A stretch of 64,000 bases of DNA from JALQTD01 sp965656785 (GCA_965656785.1 CBFHLY010000003.1:62001-126000); one strand, 5' to 3'; positions 1 to 9,107 are shown, counted from the stretch's first letter. The notes: generated by a model not told the origin, from the letters alone. A program made the numbers and translations.

Positions 1-2
1 GG

Positions 3-2195
3 CTGCCTGATGACTTGGCTCGGCCGGGGGATTTGGCCTTCACTGAAATCATGGCCGACCCGACGCCGAGTGCGGGGCTTCCGGAGACGGAATGGGTAGA
101 AATCACCAACTTCAGCACCACCCATCAACACGTGGATCACCTGATCCTTCGCGAAGGGTCGACCCTTTCTCCCATGGTGCCACTCCCTCCGTGGGACGGC
201 GTCCTCGAACCCGATGGTCGGTTCGTGGCATCGTCGGACACCACGCGGATTGCCCCTTCCGTGCGTCAAGCCCATGCGCCGTTGTGCGGTGCACTGACCG
301 ATTCGGGGGAACGCCTCAGCCTCCTGCGCAGCGACGGATTGACCCTGGATGACTTGACCTATGCGCGTTCGTGGTGGCAAGGTGTTGGCGGGGGGCATTC
401 TGTCGCCCTTCAACAGCGCGGGGCGTGCGGCATTGCCTCGCATTGGGGCCCGTCCTCGCCGGCTTCGCCTGGAACGGGAAATGAAGCCTCGCAACCCGAA
501 GCGCTGCCGCTGCGCGTGCAAGCCTTTCGGCCACTGAACCCAGGGCAAGGCGCCATCGCGTTCAACCAGCCGATTGCACCCCAAGCGCTCGGCACTTTGT
601 CATGGCGTCACCCCCCACAGGCCATTCCGTTGGTCCCCACCGCAGATGCGGTGGCCACGTGGTCCGGGGCCGTGCCACGCTCAGGTCCCTATGTCCTTTC
701 GGGCTTGCGCACCTGCGATGCGCCCTGGGATTCCCTTCCTCCACTTCTCGTCCTCGATTCCCTTGCTGCATTTCCCGAACCGGGCGACTTGACGACCACC
801 GAAATCGCCGTGCGCCCGCCGCCAAGTTGGCCTGGGATGCCCGCCTTTATGGAATGGACGAACCGCTCAACGCAGGCCATCGAAGCGGCAGGCGTTCGCG
901 TCAACGGGGTGTCCACATCCGTGCGAAGGGTGGAACCGGGGGGCTCGGTGGTGGTTTCCATTGACCTGCCCAACACGGAAGGCCGCATCACGCTGACGGA
1001 TGCGGACGGAAGGGTACTCGAATCGTTCCGGTATACGAACTGTTGGCACGCCCAGCGCAACGAGGAGGACGAGGGGATGAGTTTGGAGCGACGCGACCTC
1101 AACGGCCCCGTTTCCGATGGACGGAACTGGGAAACGTGCCAACAAGGCTGCACGCCGGGTTGGTTTGAAGCGGGACCGGATTGGGTGGACGATGAACCAC
1201 CGGCCTTGCAGGCCATCGTGGAACGGGAAGAAGGCGTCGTGCGGTGGTTCTCTGAACCGGTGGCAGCGCCGGAGGGTGCGATGGAAGTCGACGTTGAAGA
1301 TTGGGGTTCAGGCGCGGAATCCAGCCGAGCGTGGTGGTGGCCCGATGCAGCGGTTCCGTTTGCGGTGGAAGATGCGGCGGGCAACCGTTCGGATTTTGAT
1401 GGGGCTTCACCCCTGTATTCCGAAGGAACGTGGCGGCTGAATGAGTGCTTCGGGTGGGTTGGAAGTGCCGATGAACCGTTCCTCGAAACGGTCGCCGTTG
1501 GGGAAGGGTGGGCGCGTTCGGACGGCATGCACTGGAGCACGGACGACGCTCCGGGACCTTCCGATTGGGTCGCCTTGGGGACGGTTCAATGGGCCGTTCC
1601 CGCAGGACAGCCCGTGGCATGGGCGCGGTGTCCGCAGCGGCATGTTGGGGGCGTCGTCCTCCCGAGTGAGTTGCCCTCGTTGCACGGCGACCGGCGCGTT
1701 TCGCTGGCCAACTGGTCGGGCATGGAATGGCACATCGTGGACACGTTGTGGTCCGCTCGACAACGCTTCGACCCGTTGGATCGGTTGATGGAGGGGACAA
1801 GTTGGGAACGGTTCCATCCGGATCCAGGGGCTTGGGCGCCATCGATTTGGGGGCCTACGCCAGGCCGCACAAATGGACGCACGGCACGCGATCCCGCTGG
1901 CACCAGCGACCTCCGCATCGCGCCCCAAACGTGCATCCCCTTCGACGCAACGTGGGGACAAATCCGCATCGAGAGCCACCGACCGGTGGATGAGTTCAGG
2001 ATCTTCGATTCATCCGGAACCTGCATTCGGCGGACCGAGACGGCCTCGTCGACGGGGTCGGTGACCACGTGGTTTTGGGACGGTACCCGCGATGAGGGTC
2101 TGCCCGCCGCACCCGGACCGCATTGGGTCGTGGCGCTTTCGGAAGGCCAAATTTGGGGGCGCCATCCCATTGCGGTAGCGCCTCAACGAGATTGA
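3..2195 (+). CDS. Lamin-tail-domain secreted protein, 5' end outside window
   Basis: The open frame runs to the left edge with no stop, so the N-terminus and any signal peptide lie outside; a TTG at base 15 is unlikely to be the true start. At least two lamin-tail-like (LTD) modules are visible, each opening with the typical 'GDL..TEI' pattern (about residues 6-150 and 255-380 counted from base 15), and a third, degenerate one lies around 460-620. The last 90 residues look like a FlgD-like or T9SS-associated beta domain ('VDEFRIFDSSG'). LTD proteins of Bacteroidota are usually large, exported and surface-attached; binding partners are unknown. The reading frame and LTD repeats are seen, secretion is inferred. 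The next gene follows after 13 nt but has its own promoter-like box. Confidence 0.75.
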   Translation: MPDDLARPGDLAFTEIMADPTPSAGLPETEWVEITNFSTTHQHVDHLILREGSTLSPMVPLPPWDGVLEPDGRFVASSDTTRIAPSVRQAHAPLCGALTDSGERLSLLRSDGLTLDDLTYARSWWQGVGGGHSVALQQRGACGIASHWGPSSPASPGTGNEASQPEALPLRVQAFRPLNPGQGAIAFNQPIAPQALGTLSWRHPPQAIPLVPTADAVATWSGAVPRSGPYVLSGLRTCDAPWDSLPPLLVLDSLAAFPEPGDLTTTEIAVRPPPSWPGMPAFMEWTNRSTQAIEAAGVRVNGVSTSVRRVEPGGSVVVSIDLPNTEGRITLTDADGRVLESFRYTNCWHAQRNEEDEGMSLERRDLNGPVSDGRNWETCQQGCTPGWFEAGPDWVDDEPPALQAIVEREEGVVRWFSEPVAAPEGAMEVDVEDWGSGAESSRAWWWPDAAVPFAVEDAAGNRSDFDGASPLYSEGTWRLNECFGWVGSADEPFLETVAVGEGWARSDGMHWSTDDAPGPSDWVALGTVQWAVPAGQPVAWARCPQRHVGGVVLPSELPSLHGDRRVSLANWSGMEWHIVDTLWSARQRFDPLDRLMEGTSWERFHPDPGAWAPSIWGPTPGRTNGRTARDPAGTSDLRIAPQTCIPFDATWGQIRIESHRPVDEFRIFDSSGTCIRRTETASSTGSVTTWFWDGTRDEGLPAAPGPHWVVALSEGQIWGRHPIAVAPQRD

Positions 2196-2196
2196 C

Positions 2197-2204
2197 GAAC
2201 TTTG
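2197..2204 (+). promoter_or_regulatory. Putative -7 box GAACTTTG for the DUF4271 gene
   Basis: Seven of eight positions match the Bacteroidota -7 consensus TAnnTTTG. It ends 4 nt before the ATG at 2209, the spacing seen at eight other genes here. No convincing -33 TTG was found. Confidence 0.45.
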
Positions 2205-2208
2205 CGCC

Positions 2209-2934
2209 ATGTTCGATGGGACGCTCCTTCCGACCCCACCTTGGGATACCCTGTTGCCTGCTTTGGTCGCCATTACGCTGGGAACGGCGGCCTTGGCTGC
2301 CTTGCGCGTGCTGCATTCGGGTGAGTGGGAATTGACTTGGAGCGGCCTAGTCAATCCGCGAGCCATGTGGTTGGGGCGGCACGTTGAAGGGGGGCGCACC
2401 ATCGGTGTGGTGCTGAGCCACTTGGTGGGCCTGTGCGGGTGGGCGATGCTGGGTTGGGCCACTGGGATGGGGAACTGGGAGGGTCCTGCGATGCGCGATT
2501 TGCCGACGGAATTGCAACTGCCTGGGGCGTCTCCGACGGAACGCGCTCTGTGGGGAGCCCTGCTCGGACTCGCAACGTTGCCCGTGCGCTGGCTTGCAAG
2601 ACGAGCAGTGGGTTGGATTGCCGAGGCGTCCGAAGCCACGTGGCAGCACGGGGAAACAGATCGCTTGCTGCGCACTGCGTGGACAGCGATTGCTGTGGGA
2701 CTGGTCCTGCTCACTGCGGTCCGGAGCCGTGTGGTGGAGGATGTGGTTTCAGGCGTGAACTTCGTGCTCGGCTCGTACTTCATTTTCATCGGTTGGCGCA
2801 GCTTTCGGCTTTTGCAATTGATGCGACTCAACTCCCTTTCAATTGGTTGGGGATTTGCGTACCTTTGCACCCTCGAACTCATTCCGTCTTGGGTGCTGAT
2901 TTCAGTGCTCTTAGGTGGTGGGGGAGGGCATTGA
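2209..2934 (+). CDS. DUF4271 family polytopic membrane protein
   Basis: 241 residues with about six hydrophobic segments (roughly residues 14-35, 65-88, 112-135, 160-180, 185-205 and 212-236), so an inner-membrane protein. Sequence character and position directly before hemD, rnpA and an S41 protease match the DUF4271 family, which in Bacteroidota is commonly encoded next to the uroporphyrinogen-III synthase gene. No catalytic motif is visible and the function is unknown; neighbourhood alone would suggest a link with haem synthesis or envelope maintenance. The ATG is chosen because a promoter-like box ends 4 nt upstream. hemD starts 14 nt after the stop, consistent with co-transcription. Confidence 0.8.
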   Translation: MFDGTLLPTPPWDTLLPALVAITLGTAALAALRVLHSGEWELTWSGLVNPRAMWLGRHVEGGRTIGVVLSHLVGLCGWAMLGWATGMGNWEGPAMRDLPTELQLPGASPTERALWGALLGLATLPVRWLARRAVGWIAEASEATWQHGETDRLLRTAWTAIAVGLVLLTAVRSRVVEDVVSGVNFVLGSYFIFIGWRSFRLLQLMRLNSLSIGWGFAYLCTLELIPSWVLISVLLGGGGGH

Positions 2935-2948
2935 ACGACCACCTTTCT

Positions 2949-3692
2949 ATGGCAAAAAAGATCAAGACCATCCTGATCTCGCAGCCCAAACCGACTACGG
3001 AGAAATCTCCTTACTTCGATTTGGCCGAACGTCAGAAGCTGACCATCGATTTCCGCCCGTTCATCCACGTGGAGGGCATCGATGCGCACGAATTCCGGCA
3101 GCAACGCATCGATTTGGCTTCGCACACTGCGGTGATTTTGACTTCGCGCAATGCAGCAGATCACTACTTCAGGTTGGCGGAGGACCTCCGGTTCGAGGTG
3201 CCCGAAACCATGAAGTACTTCTGCATCAGCGAGTCGACCGCCTTTTACTTGCAGAAATACGTGACGTACCGAAAGCGTCGGATTTTCCATGGAAAGCAGC
3301 GGTTCCAGGATTTGGTCGATAGCTTGAAGAAACATAAAAAGGAGAAATTCCTCCTTCCGTGCAGCGACTTGCTCAAGCCCTCCATCCCCCAGTTGCTCGA
3401 TGAGATCAAGGTCAACTATTCGAAGGCCATGATGTACCGGACGGTGTGTTCGGACCTCAGCGATTTGAGCGATGTGAAGTACGACATGCTGGTGTTCTAT
3501 AGCCCTAGCGGCATCGAGAGCCTGTTCAAAAACTTCCCGGATTTTGTCCAGGGAGAAACGCGCATCGCGACGTTCGGAAGCACCACGGCACAAGCCGCGG
3601 AGCAAGCGAAGCTGCGCGTGGACATTGCCGCTCCGCTCCCGCAAGCCCCTTCGATGACCATGGCCATCGAGCAGTACATCAACCAAAAGTAA
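2949..3692 (+). CDS. hemD: Uroporphyrinogen-III synthase
   Basis: 247-residue protein of the HemD fold, which cyclises hydroxymethylbilane with inversion of ring D to give uroporphyrinogen III, the common precursor of haem and other tetrapyrroles (cytoplasm). The family is poorly conserved; recognition rests on the N-terminal 'TILISQP', the 'VILTSRNAADHYF' and 'FYSPSGIESLF' blocks (about residues 60 and 180) and the C-terminal 'ATFGSTTAQAAE', all typical of Bacteroidota HemD. Length is normal. The first ATG of the frame fitting the family is used. It sits between a DUF4271 gene and rnpA, a common Bacteroidota arrangement. No other haem gene is in the window. Confidence 0.85.
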   Translation: MAKKIKTILISQPKPTTEKSPYFDLAERQKLTIDFRPFIHVEGIDAHEFRQQRIDLASHTAVILTSRNAADHYFRLAEDLRFEVPETMKYFCISESTAFYLQKYVTYRKRRIFHGKQRFQDLVDSLKKHKKEKFLLPCSDLLKPSIPQLLDEIKVNYSKAMMYRTVCSDLSDLSDVKYDMLVFYSPSGIESLFKNFPDFVQGETRIATFGSTTAQAAEQAKLRVDIAAPLPQAPSMTMAIEQYINQK

Positions 3693-3696
3693 GGAC

Positions 3697-4122
3697 TTGG
3701 GGACGCGGCCATTCGGGTTCCCCAAACCCCAGCACCTCAAGTCCCGCATCCTCATCGATCAAGCGTTTGAAACGGGTGAGGTCGTTAAGTCCTTTCCGTT
3801 TCTTGTTCGTTGCCTGTCGGTGGAATTGAGCCACCCGGTGCCGTCGCAGCTGATGATCAGCGTACCGAAACGCAAGTTCAAGCGGGCGGTCGACCGGAAC
3901 CGGGTGAAGCGCTGGGTGCGAGAGGCGTGGCGCCTCGAACGGGGACCCTTTGAACAACTCGTCGAAAAACGCGGCGAACAATGGGCCATCGTGCTCATCT
4001 TTGTGGGAAAGGAGATGCCCGATTGGACCGTTTGCGAAACCGCGATGAAGAAGTTGATTCGACGGCTCGAAGCGCACGTGGCCCAGCACGGCACCGAATC
4101 GAAACCGGAGAATCATGCATGA
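3697..4122 (+). CDS. rnpA: Ribonuclease P protein component
   Basis: Protein subunit of RNase P, which binds the catalytic RNA and helps remove 5' leaders from pre-tRNA. The family block 'VPKRKFKRAVDRNRVKRWVRE' carries the RNR motif at about residues 67-74. The frame has no early ATG: the only start that keeps the conserved N-terminal 'FPKPQHLKSR' segment is TTG at 3697, 4 nt after the hemD stop, with AAGGA almost touching it. The 3' end overlaps the S41 protease gene by 8 nt. At 141 residues it is slightly longer than the usual ~120 because of a C-terminal tail. In many bacteria rnpA follows rpmH; that is not the case here. Confidence 0.9.
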   Translation: MGTRPFGFPKPQHLKSRILIDQAFETGEVVKSFPFLVRCLSVELSHPVPSQLMISVPKRKFKRAVDRNRVKRWVREAWRLERGPFEQLVEKRGEQWAIVLIFVGKEMPDWTVCETAMKKLIRRLEAHVAQHGTESKPENHA

Positions 4123-5785
4123 AGGAAGGACGGGCAAACCATTGAGCGCCAAGCACTGGGTGTGGATTGCGTTGCTGGGCGCCGCGGGATGGGCATTCAC
4201 CGTGCCCGTGCGCGAGAACTACTTTGAAATCTCAAAGCAACTCGAGATCCTCAACGCGCTGTTTCGCGAGCTGAACATCCACTACGTCGATGAAATCCAG
4301 CCCGGAGCCCTGATGGAGACGGGCATCGAATCCATGGTGTCCAGCTTGGACCCCTATACGGTGTACTACCCCGAATCGCGGGTGGAAGATTTGCGTTTCA
4401 TGACCACCGGTGAGTACGGAGGCGTCGGCGCCACGATTTATGAAATCAATGGGGCGCTGACCGTGACGGACATGCTGCCCGGCTATCCCGCAGAGCGCGG
4501 CGGATTGCACATCGGAGACGTCATCACCTTTGTGGACGGACGCGACATTCGGGAACTGGACGAACAGTTCGCGTTGGACTTGCTTGACGGAGCCACGGGT
4601 TCGACGTTGACGCTTCGCGTGGAGCGATTGGGCCAAAACGAGCCCCTCGACTTCACCTTCACCCGCGAAAAAATCGAAGTGCCCGCCGTTCCCTATTCGG
4701 GACTTGTGGCGGACAGCGTGGGGTACATCGCGTTTTCCCGCTTCACACGGGGCGGGGCGGCGGAAGTGCGCCTCGCGTACAAGCAACTCAAAGACTCCCT
4801 CGGAATCAAGGCGCTCGTCCTCGATCTGCGCAGCAACGGAGGCGGCTTGCTCCACGAAGCCGTTGCACTCGTGAACCTGTTCATCGACAAGGACCTGCCG
4901 GTCGTGGACACCCGCGGGAAGGACCCCGGTCGCGACCAGCACTACAAGACCATGGGACCGGCCTTTGACGGGGAGATTCCGCTCGCCGTCCTCATCGACG
5001 GCCAGTCCGCCTCGGCCAGCGAGATCGTCGCGGGAACGCTACAGGATTATGACCGTGCCGTCATCGTTGGACAACAAAGCTTCGGCAAAGGCTTGGTACA
5101 ACAGACCAAGGATTTGGCCTATGGAACCCGGCTGAAAGTCACGGTCAGCAAGTATTACACGCCGAGCGGACGCTGCATTCAACGGCTCGATTACGGGGCT
5201 GGCGAAGACCACGGACAAGCCATTCCCGATTCGCTCATCAAGACCTTCACCACCCGCAACGGTCGAACGGTGCGCGATGGCCAGGGCATCGACCCCGATG
5301 TCGAAGTGCCGATCAAGGAAATGAGCTACGTGCACCTCGGGCTGCTTGACGAAGGCATATTCTTTGACTTCGGCACGCGATGGGCGGCCACCCACGACAC
5401 GCTCGTGCTGGACGGTTGGGAGTTGAGCGAGGCGGATTGGGAGGCGTTCGTTGCGTTTGCGGAGGAGCGGCCGTTGGCGTACCGATCGGAGACTCAGGAA
5501 CGGTTTGAGGCGTTGAAGGCGCAGGCGCGGAAGGAGCGGCTGTTCGACGCGGATTCGACCTCCTTTGTGGCCTTGGAGCGGTTGGTGAAGCCGGACGTGC
5601 GGCGGGATTTGGAGCGGTTTAAAGACGAGTTGGTCGAGAGCTTGGAGCTCGAATTGGTCAGCCGCATGCAGCCGATGGAAGTGGTTTACCGGTGGTCGCA
5701 GCAGGAGGATGCGGAATTGAACCAAGCGTTGGAACTGCTGCAAACGGGGGCATACGAAGCGGTGCTCGCGGGACCCGGAAAGTGA
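4115..5785 (+). CDS. S41 family C-terminal processing peptidase (CtpA/Prc type)
   Basis: 556-residue serine protease with an N-terminal membrane anchor or signal segment (about 14-31), a PDZ domain (about 95-175) and the S41 catalytic domain (about 195-375). The Ser/Lys dyad is visible: serine in 'GQSASASEI' (about 298-302) and Lys325 in 'QSFGKGLVQQ'. Members cleave periplasmic or membrane proteins at their C-termini; the substrate here cannot be read from sequence. The last ~180 residues form an extra charged, helical C-terminal region, as in many Bacteroidota S41 proteases. It overlaps rnpA by 8 nt and the next gene by 1 nt (TGATG), so the three are probably translated from one mRNA. Confidence 0.9.
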   Translation: MHEGRTGKPLSAKHWVWIALLGAAGWAFTVPVRENYFEISKQLEILNALFRELNIHYVDEIQPGALMETGIESMVSSLDPYTVYYPESRVEDLRFMTTGEYGGVGATIYEINGALTVTDMLPGYPAERGGLHIGDVITFVDGRDIRELDEQFALDLLDGATGSTLTLRVERLGQNEPLDFTFTREKIEVPAVPYSGLVADSVGYIAFSRFTRGGAAEVRLAYKQLKDSLGIKALVLDLRSNGGGLLHEAVALVNLFIDKDLPVVDTRGKDPGRDQHYKTMGPAFDGEIPLAVLIDGQSASASEIVAGTLQDYDRAVIVGQQSFGKGLVQQTKDLAYGTRLKVTVSKYYTPSGRCIQRLDYGAGEDHGQAIPDSLIKTFTTRNGRTVRDGQGIDPDVEVPIKEMSYVHLGLLDEGIFFDFGTRWAATHDTLVLDGWELSEADWEAFVAFAEERPLAYRSETQERFEALKAQARKERLFDADSTSFVALERLVKPDVRRDLERFKDELVESLELELVSRMQPMEVVYRWSQQEDAELNQALELLQTGAYEAVLAGPGK

Positions 5786-7329
5786 TGGCGGCGAAGGAAT
5801 GGGTGCAGCGCCTGTATGCAGCAGGCATCGGGGTGACGCTGTTTGGCCTTCCTTTTTCGAACTGGTTGATGTCCCAAGGGGCGTTATTGTGCGCGCTAGC
5901 CTGGGGAGTGGACCGGGCGGTCAATGGGCCGTTGTTTCGCGGGAGAGCATGGCGCTTTTATCGCCTTCAAGCCCCGTTGCTCGCCACGGTGGCGCTTTGG
6001 GCGTGGCATGCGCTCGGGGTGTTGTGGTCGGAGGATGTTGCTGACGGGCTGAACGTGTTGCGCATCAAAGCCCCGCTGCTCGTGTTTCCGTTGGTGCTTA
6101 TCACCGGACGTTGGGAGCGCGAGCGCGTGTTTCGGTGGTTGCCGTGGGCGTGGTGGGCCGCGCTCGTGGCCGGAGGCTTGGCCGTGTTGGGTCAGGGACT
6201 CCGCAGCGAGGGCACGTTGGCGCCGCGGGATTGGTCGCCGTTCACGTCGCACATTCGGCTGAGCTTGTTCCTCGCATTTGGCATCGCATGGAGCTGGGGC
6301 CAAACCCTGCAACGCCGATCCCCGCTGCTTCCGGCCTTCCTCTTGCTCGGCTTGGGGGCCGCGGTGATTTGGAAAACGGCGGCGCTGACGGGGGCGTTGC
6401 TGTTGCCCGTTGTGGGTCTGCTGCTCGCGTTGTGGGTGGGATTCGAGCGGTTTGGGGTGCCGTTGGCGTGGTCCCGGCGCGGGGCGGCGGGAGCGGTGGC
6501 GATCGGCCTGGTTTTGGCGGTGTTGGGCGCGTGGAACCTCCGGGGGGTGACGCCGGATGAGACCGAGTTGCCAACGCATTCGGAAGCGGGAACGCCTTAC
6601 GCGCACTATCCCGACCGGACGCTTCGGGAAGGCGATGAATTCGTGTGGGTGAAGTTGGCGGAACGCGAGATGCGGGCGGAGTGGAATGCGCGGAGTGCGC
6701 TGGCGTTCGATGGGGCGGATGGCCGCGGGCAGGAGCTGAAGATGACCCTGATCCGGTACTTGACTTCGTTGGGGTTGCCGAAGGACTCGGCGGGGATTGC
6801 GGCACTTTCTCCAGCCCAAATCGCGCACGTCGAAGCCGGAATCCCCACCCGATTTGAGCTCGAACACACCGGCCTGCGGAGGCGTTGGGACGTGCTAAAA
6901 TTCGAGGTCATGAACGCCCGGGATGGGGGCAATCCGTCGGGGCACAGCGTAGTGCAGCGCCTCCACTTCATGGAAGCGGCGGGCTGGATCCAACGGCGTG
7001 CACCGATTTGGGGGGTCGGCACGGGGGACCTGAACCGCGAGTTTGCTGCGGCCTATGCGGCCTTGGACTCGCCACTCGCACCGGAATTTCAACTTCGAGC
7101 ACACAACCAATACGTGTCGTTTTTGCTCGCGGGCGGCCCCTTGGCCCTCGTGCTGTGGGTGGCCGTGCTCGTGCTCAGCGCACGGGGGGTGCCGCCCGAA
7201 CAGCGCGTCCCCGCTTGGATGTTCCTGGCCATCCTCGCCCTGTCTTGCCTGACCGAAGACACGCTGGAAACCCAAGCCGGCGTAACCTTTGCGGGGTTGT
7301 TCCTGGGATTATTTGGCCTGCGCCGCTGA
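5785..7329 (+). CDS. O-antigen ligase / polymerase-like membrane protein
   Basis: 514 residues, strongly hydrophobic in the N-terminal half (about eight membrane segments) followed by a long polar loop (about 265-425) and two or three C-terminal segments. The block 'GVGTGDLNREF..AY' and the following 'RAHNQYVSFLLAGGPLAL' are the hallmark of the Wzy_C/O-antigen-ligase family, which transfers or polymerises lipid-linked glycans on the periplasmic side of the inner membrane. The ATG overlapping the protease stop by 1 nt is chosen over an in-frame start 93 nt upstream inside that gene. It converges with a glycosyltransferase gene and overlaps it by 21 nt, so this corner of the window is plausibly devoted to LPS or exopolysaccharide. 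Whether it is a ligase or a polymerase cannot be decided. Confidence 0.75.
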   Translation: MAAKEWVQRLYAAGIGVTLFGLPFSNWLMSQGALLCALAWGVDRAVNGPLFRGRAWRFYRLQAPLLATVALWAWHALGVLWSEDVADGLNVLRIKAPLLVFPLVLITGRWERERVFRWLPWAWWAALVAGGLAVLGQGLRSEGTLAPRDWSPFTSHIRLSLFLAFGIAWSWGQTLQRRSPLLPAFLLLGLGAAVIWKTAALTGALLLPVVGLLLALWVGFERFGVPLAWSRRGAAGAVAIGLVLAVLGAWNLRGVTPDETELPTHSEAGTPYAHYPDRTLREGDEFVWVKLAEREMRAEWNARSALAFDGADGRGQELKMTLIRYLTSLGLPKDSAGIAALSPAQIAHVEAGIPTRFELEHTGLRRRWDVLKFEVMNARDGGNPSGHSVVQRLHFMEAAGWIQRRAPIWGVGTGDLNREFAAAYAALDSPLAPEFQLRAHNQYVSFLLAGGPLALVLWVAVLVLSARGVPPEQRVPAWMFLAILALSCLTEDTLETQAGVTFAGLFLGLFGLRR

Positions 7330-9084
7330 CACCACCGCTTCCACAGAAACGTCCAGTCCGCCATCCGCCGCCAGTTGCGATGCCGTGAGCACCGTCACGT
7401 GCGCGCCCAGCGGACGCCAGCGCTCCGGCCAAACCGGCGCTTCCGTCCCATACAATCCGACCACCCGCGTCCCCAGCGCCGCCGCCAAATGCAGCGGCCC
7501 GGTGCTGCTCGCCACCACGCAATCCACCGCGCTGAGCAATGCCAACAACTCCTCCAACGTGCACCGACCCGTCGCATCCACCACCGAGGTGCCCTTCAAC
7601 TCGGACCACAATGGTCCCATCCGCTCACCCTCGGCCTGGGTGCCGGTAATGAGCACGTGGTGGGAGGCGGACAAGGTTTGGGCCAACAACGCGTAGCGCG
7701 CCCACGACCAATTGTTCGCACTCCCACGCGAACCCGGATGCACCACCACCATGGGCCGTCCATCGGAGGGCAACAGCCCGTCCGGCACCCGCACCCGCGC
7801 CTCCAACCGAACAAGCGGCGCCAGCACCTCCGGGCGATCCTCCGGCAAACGCCGACCCGGTCGGGCCAAACCAGGCACCAACCGCACGGGCTCCAACAAC
7901 CGCAACCCATGCCACGCCTCGTGGTGCCCCGATCGCTTGCGCCCTTCCCAAACCCGATGCGTCATCGCCGCCACCACGTGCCACCGCCGACCCGTCCCCA
8001 CCCGCACCGGCACCCGCCTCCGCAACGCCGCCACCACCTCCCGATCCGGGAACGCAAACACCGCCACCTCGCACTCCGCCGCCTCATCCACCCAACCGGC
8101 CGCCCCCTTCACCACCACCCGGTCCACATCCGGACACGCCCGCGCCACCGACTCCGCATAGCCCGCCACACACATCACCACCTCCACCCCCGGCGCCTCC
8201 CGCTTCAACCACCCCGCCATCGCCAACGTCACCACCACATCCCCCAAGGCATCCGTCCGCACCACGAGCACCCGCTCCACACGCCCCGCCGGCAACCGCC
8301 GCACCGCCCGCCCCCGATTGCGCGCCTTCCGGTACTTCTCCCACGTCGCAAAGGCACTCCACCGCGCAATCTCCCAGCCGGCCTTCCCGTCCCGCCATCC
8401 CCCGCGCAGCAAATAATTCTTCCCCCACTGAAACGCCACCTTCCCGAGGATGATCGGCCAACTCAACACCCGAGCAGCCGGAGCGGCGATGTCGGAGAAA
8501 AACTGGATTTGGTTCAAATGATCCTGGCGCGTGTAATACGAATAGTGGAGCAGGTCCCCCTTCAGCCGGTCCACGCGCCCCTGCGCCTCCAAGCGATCAT
8601 GCGGATTCTCACCCGCCCACGTCCCCTGCCCCGCACGCCAAAGCCGCACCTTGCGATCCGGATACCACCCCGAATGCCGCACCCAATGCCCGCAATAATT
8701 CGTCAGCCGGTTCACAGCGTAGGCTTGGGCGCGCGCCGAATCGGGCACATCGCGCCACGCGAGCAACGCCGCCTGCAAGGCGTCCGACAGGGCCTCGTCG
8801 GCGTCCAGGCTCAAGATCCACGATCCATGCGCTTGGCCTTGGGCCCAATTCTTCTGTTCGATGTGGCCTTCGAAATCGTGGTGCAGCACGCGCGCACCCG
8901 CCGCTGTGGCAAGTTCCACGGTCCGATCCGTGGACCCGCTGTCCACCACAACGACCTCGTCGACCACCTCACCCAACCGCAAGGAAGCGAGGCAGCGCGG
9001 CAAATTGCGCTCTTCGTTGAAGGCGATGACCACTGCTGAAACCAGCGGCTTCTTCGGAGCGGACGCGCGATTTTCAACGGGCAT
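7309..9084 (-). CDS. Fused GT2-GT9 glycosyltransferase (LPS-core type)
   Basis: One uninterrupted 591-residue protein carries two glycosyltransferases. Residues ~14-240 are a GT2 domain of the LPS-core (WaaE-like) kind: 'VVIAFNEERNLPRCL', 'VVDSGSTDRT' and the metal-binding 'SLDADEA' (92-98). Residues ~269-591 are a GT9 heptosyltransferase-like domain: 'RVLVVRTDALGDVVVTL' at its start and 'VHPGSRGSANNWS', 'DCVVASSTGPLHLAAALG' near its end. A basic linker of about 15 residues joins them. Both families build the inner part of lipopolysaccharide in the cytoplasm. The ATG lies 5 nt after a TACCTTCG box. The 3' end overlaps the O-antigen-ligase-like gene tail to tail. Donor sugars are not predictable. 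Confidence 0.88.
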   Translation of the reverse strand: MPVENRASAPKKPLVSAVVIAFNEERNLPRCLASLRLGEVVDEVVVVDSGSTDRTVELATAAGARVLHHDFEGHIEQKNWAQGQAHGSWILSLDADEALSDALQAALLAWRDVPDSARAQAYAVNRLTNYCGHWVRHSGWYPDRKVRLWRAGQGTWAGENPHDRLEAQGRVDRLKGDLLHYSYYTRQDHLNQIQFFSDIAAPAARVLSWPIILGKVAFQWGKNYLLRGGWRDGKAGWEIARWSAFATWEKYRKARNRGRAVRRLPAGRVERVLVVRTDALGDVVVTLAMAGWLKREAPGVEVVMCVAGYAESVARACPDVDRVVVKGAAGWVDEAAECEVAVFAFPDREVVAALRRRVPVRVGTGRRWHVVAAMTHRVWEGRKRSGHHEAWHGLRLLEPVRLVPGLARPGRRLPEDRPEVLAPLVRLEARVRVPDGLLPSDGRPMVVVHPGSRGSANNWSWARYALLAQTLSASHHVLITGTQAEGERMGPLWSELKGTSVVDATGRCTLEELLALLSAVDCVVASSTGPLHLAAALGTRVVGLYGTEAPVWPERWRPLGAHVTVLTASQLAADGGLDVSVEAVVSAAQAK

Positions 9085-9089
9085 GACCG

Positions 9090-9097
9090 CGAAGGTA
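9090..9097 (-). promoter_or_regulatory. -7 box TACCTTCG for the GT2-GT9 gene
   Basis: Reads TACCTTCG on the minus strand and ends 5 nt before the ATG. It forms a divergent pair with the purD promoter 33 nt away. Confidence 0.6.
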
Positions 9098-9107
9098 CGT
9101 CCTGTGG

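Noticed and set aside
2860..2867. TACCTTTG inside the DUF4271 gene as a hemD promoter
   Set aside because: Perfect box, but 81 nt before the hemD ATG and inside a coding segment (Ala-Tyr-Leu-Cys). hemD is 14 nt after the DUF4271 stop and needs no separate promoter. Possible, not supported.
2010..3755. A 581-codon minus-strand frame across DUF4271, hemD and rnpA
   Set aside because: Covers three recognised genes on the other strand and shows no domain.
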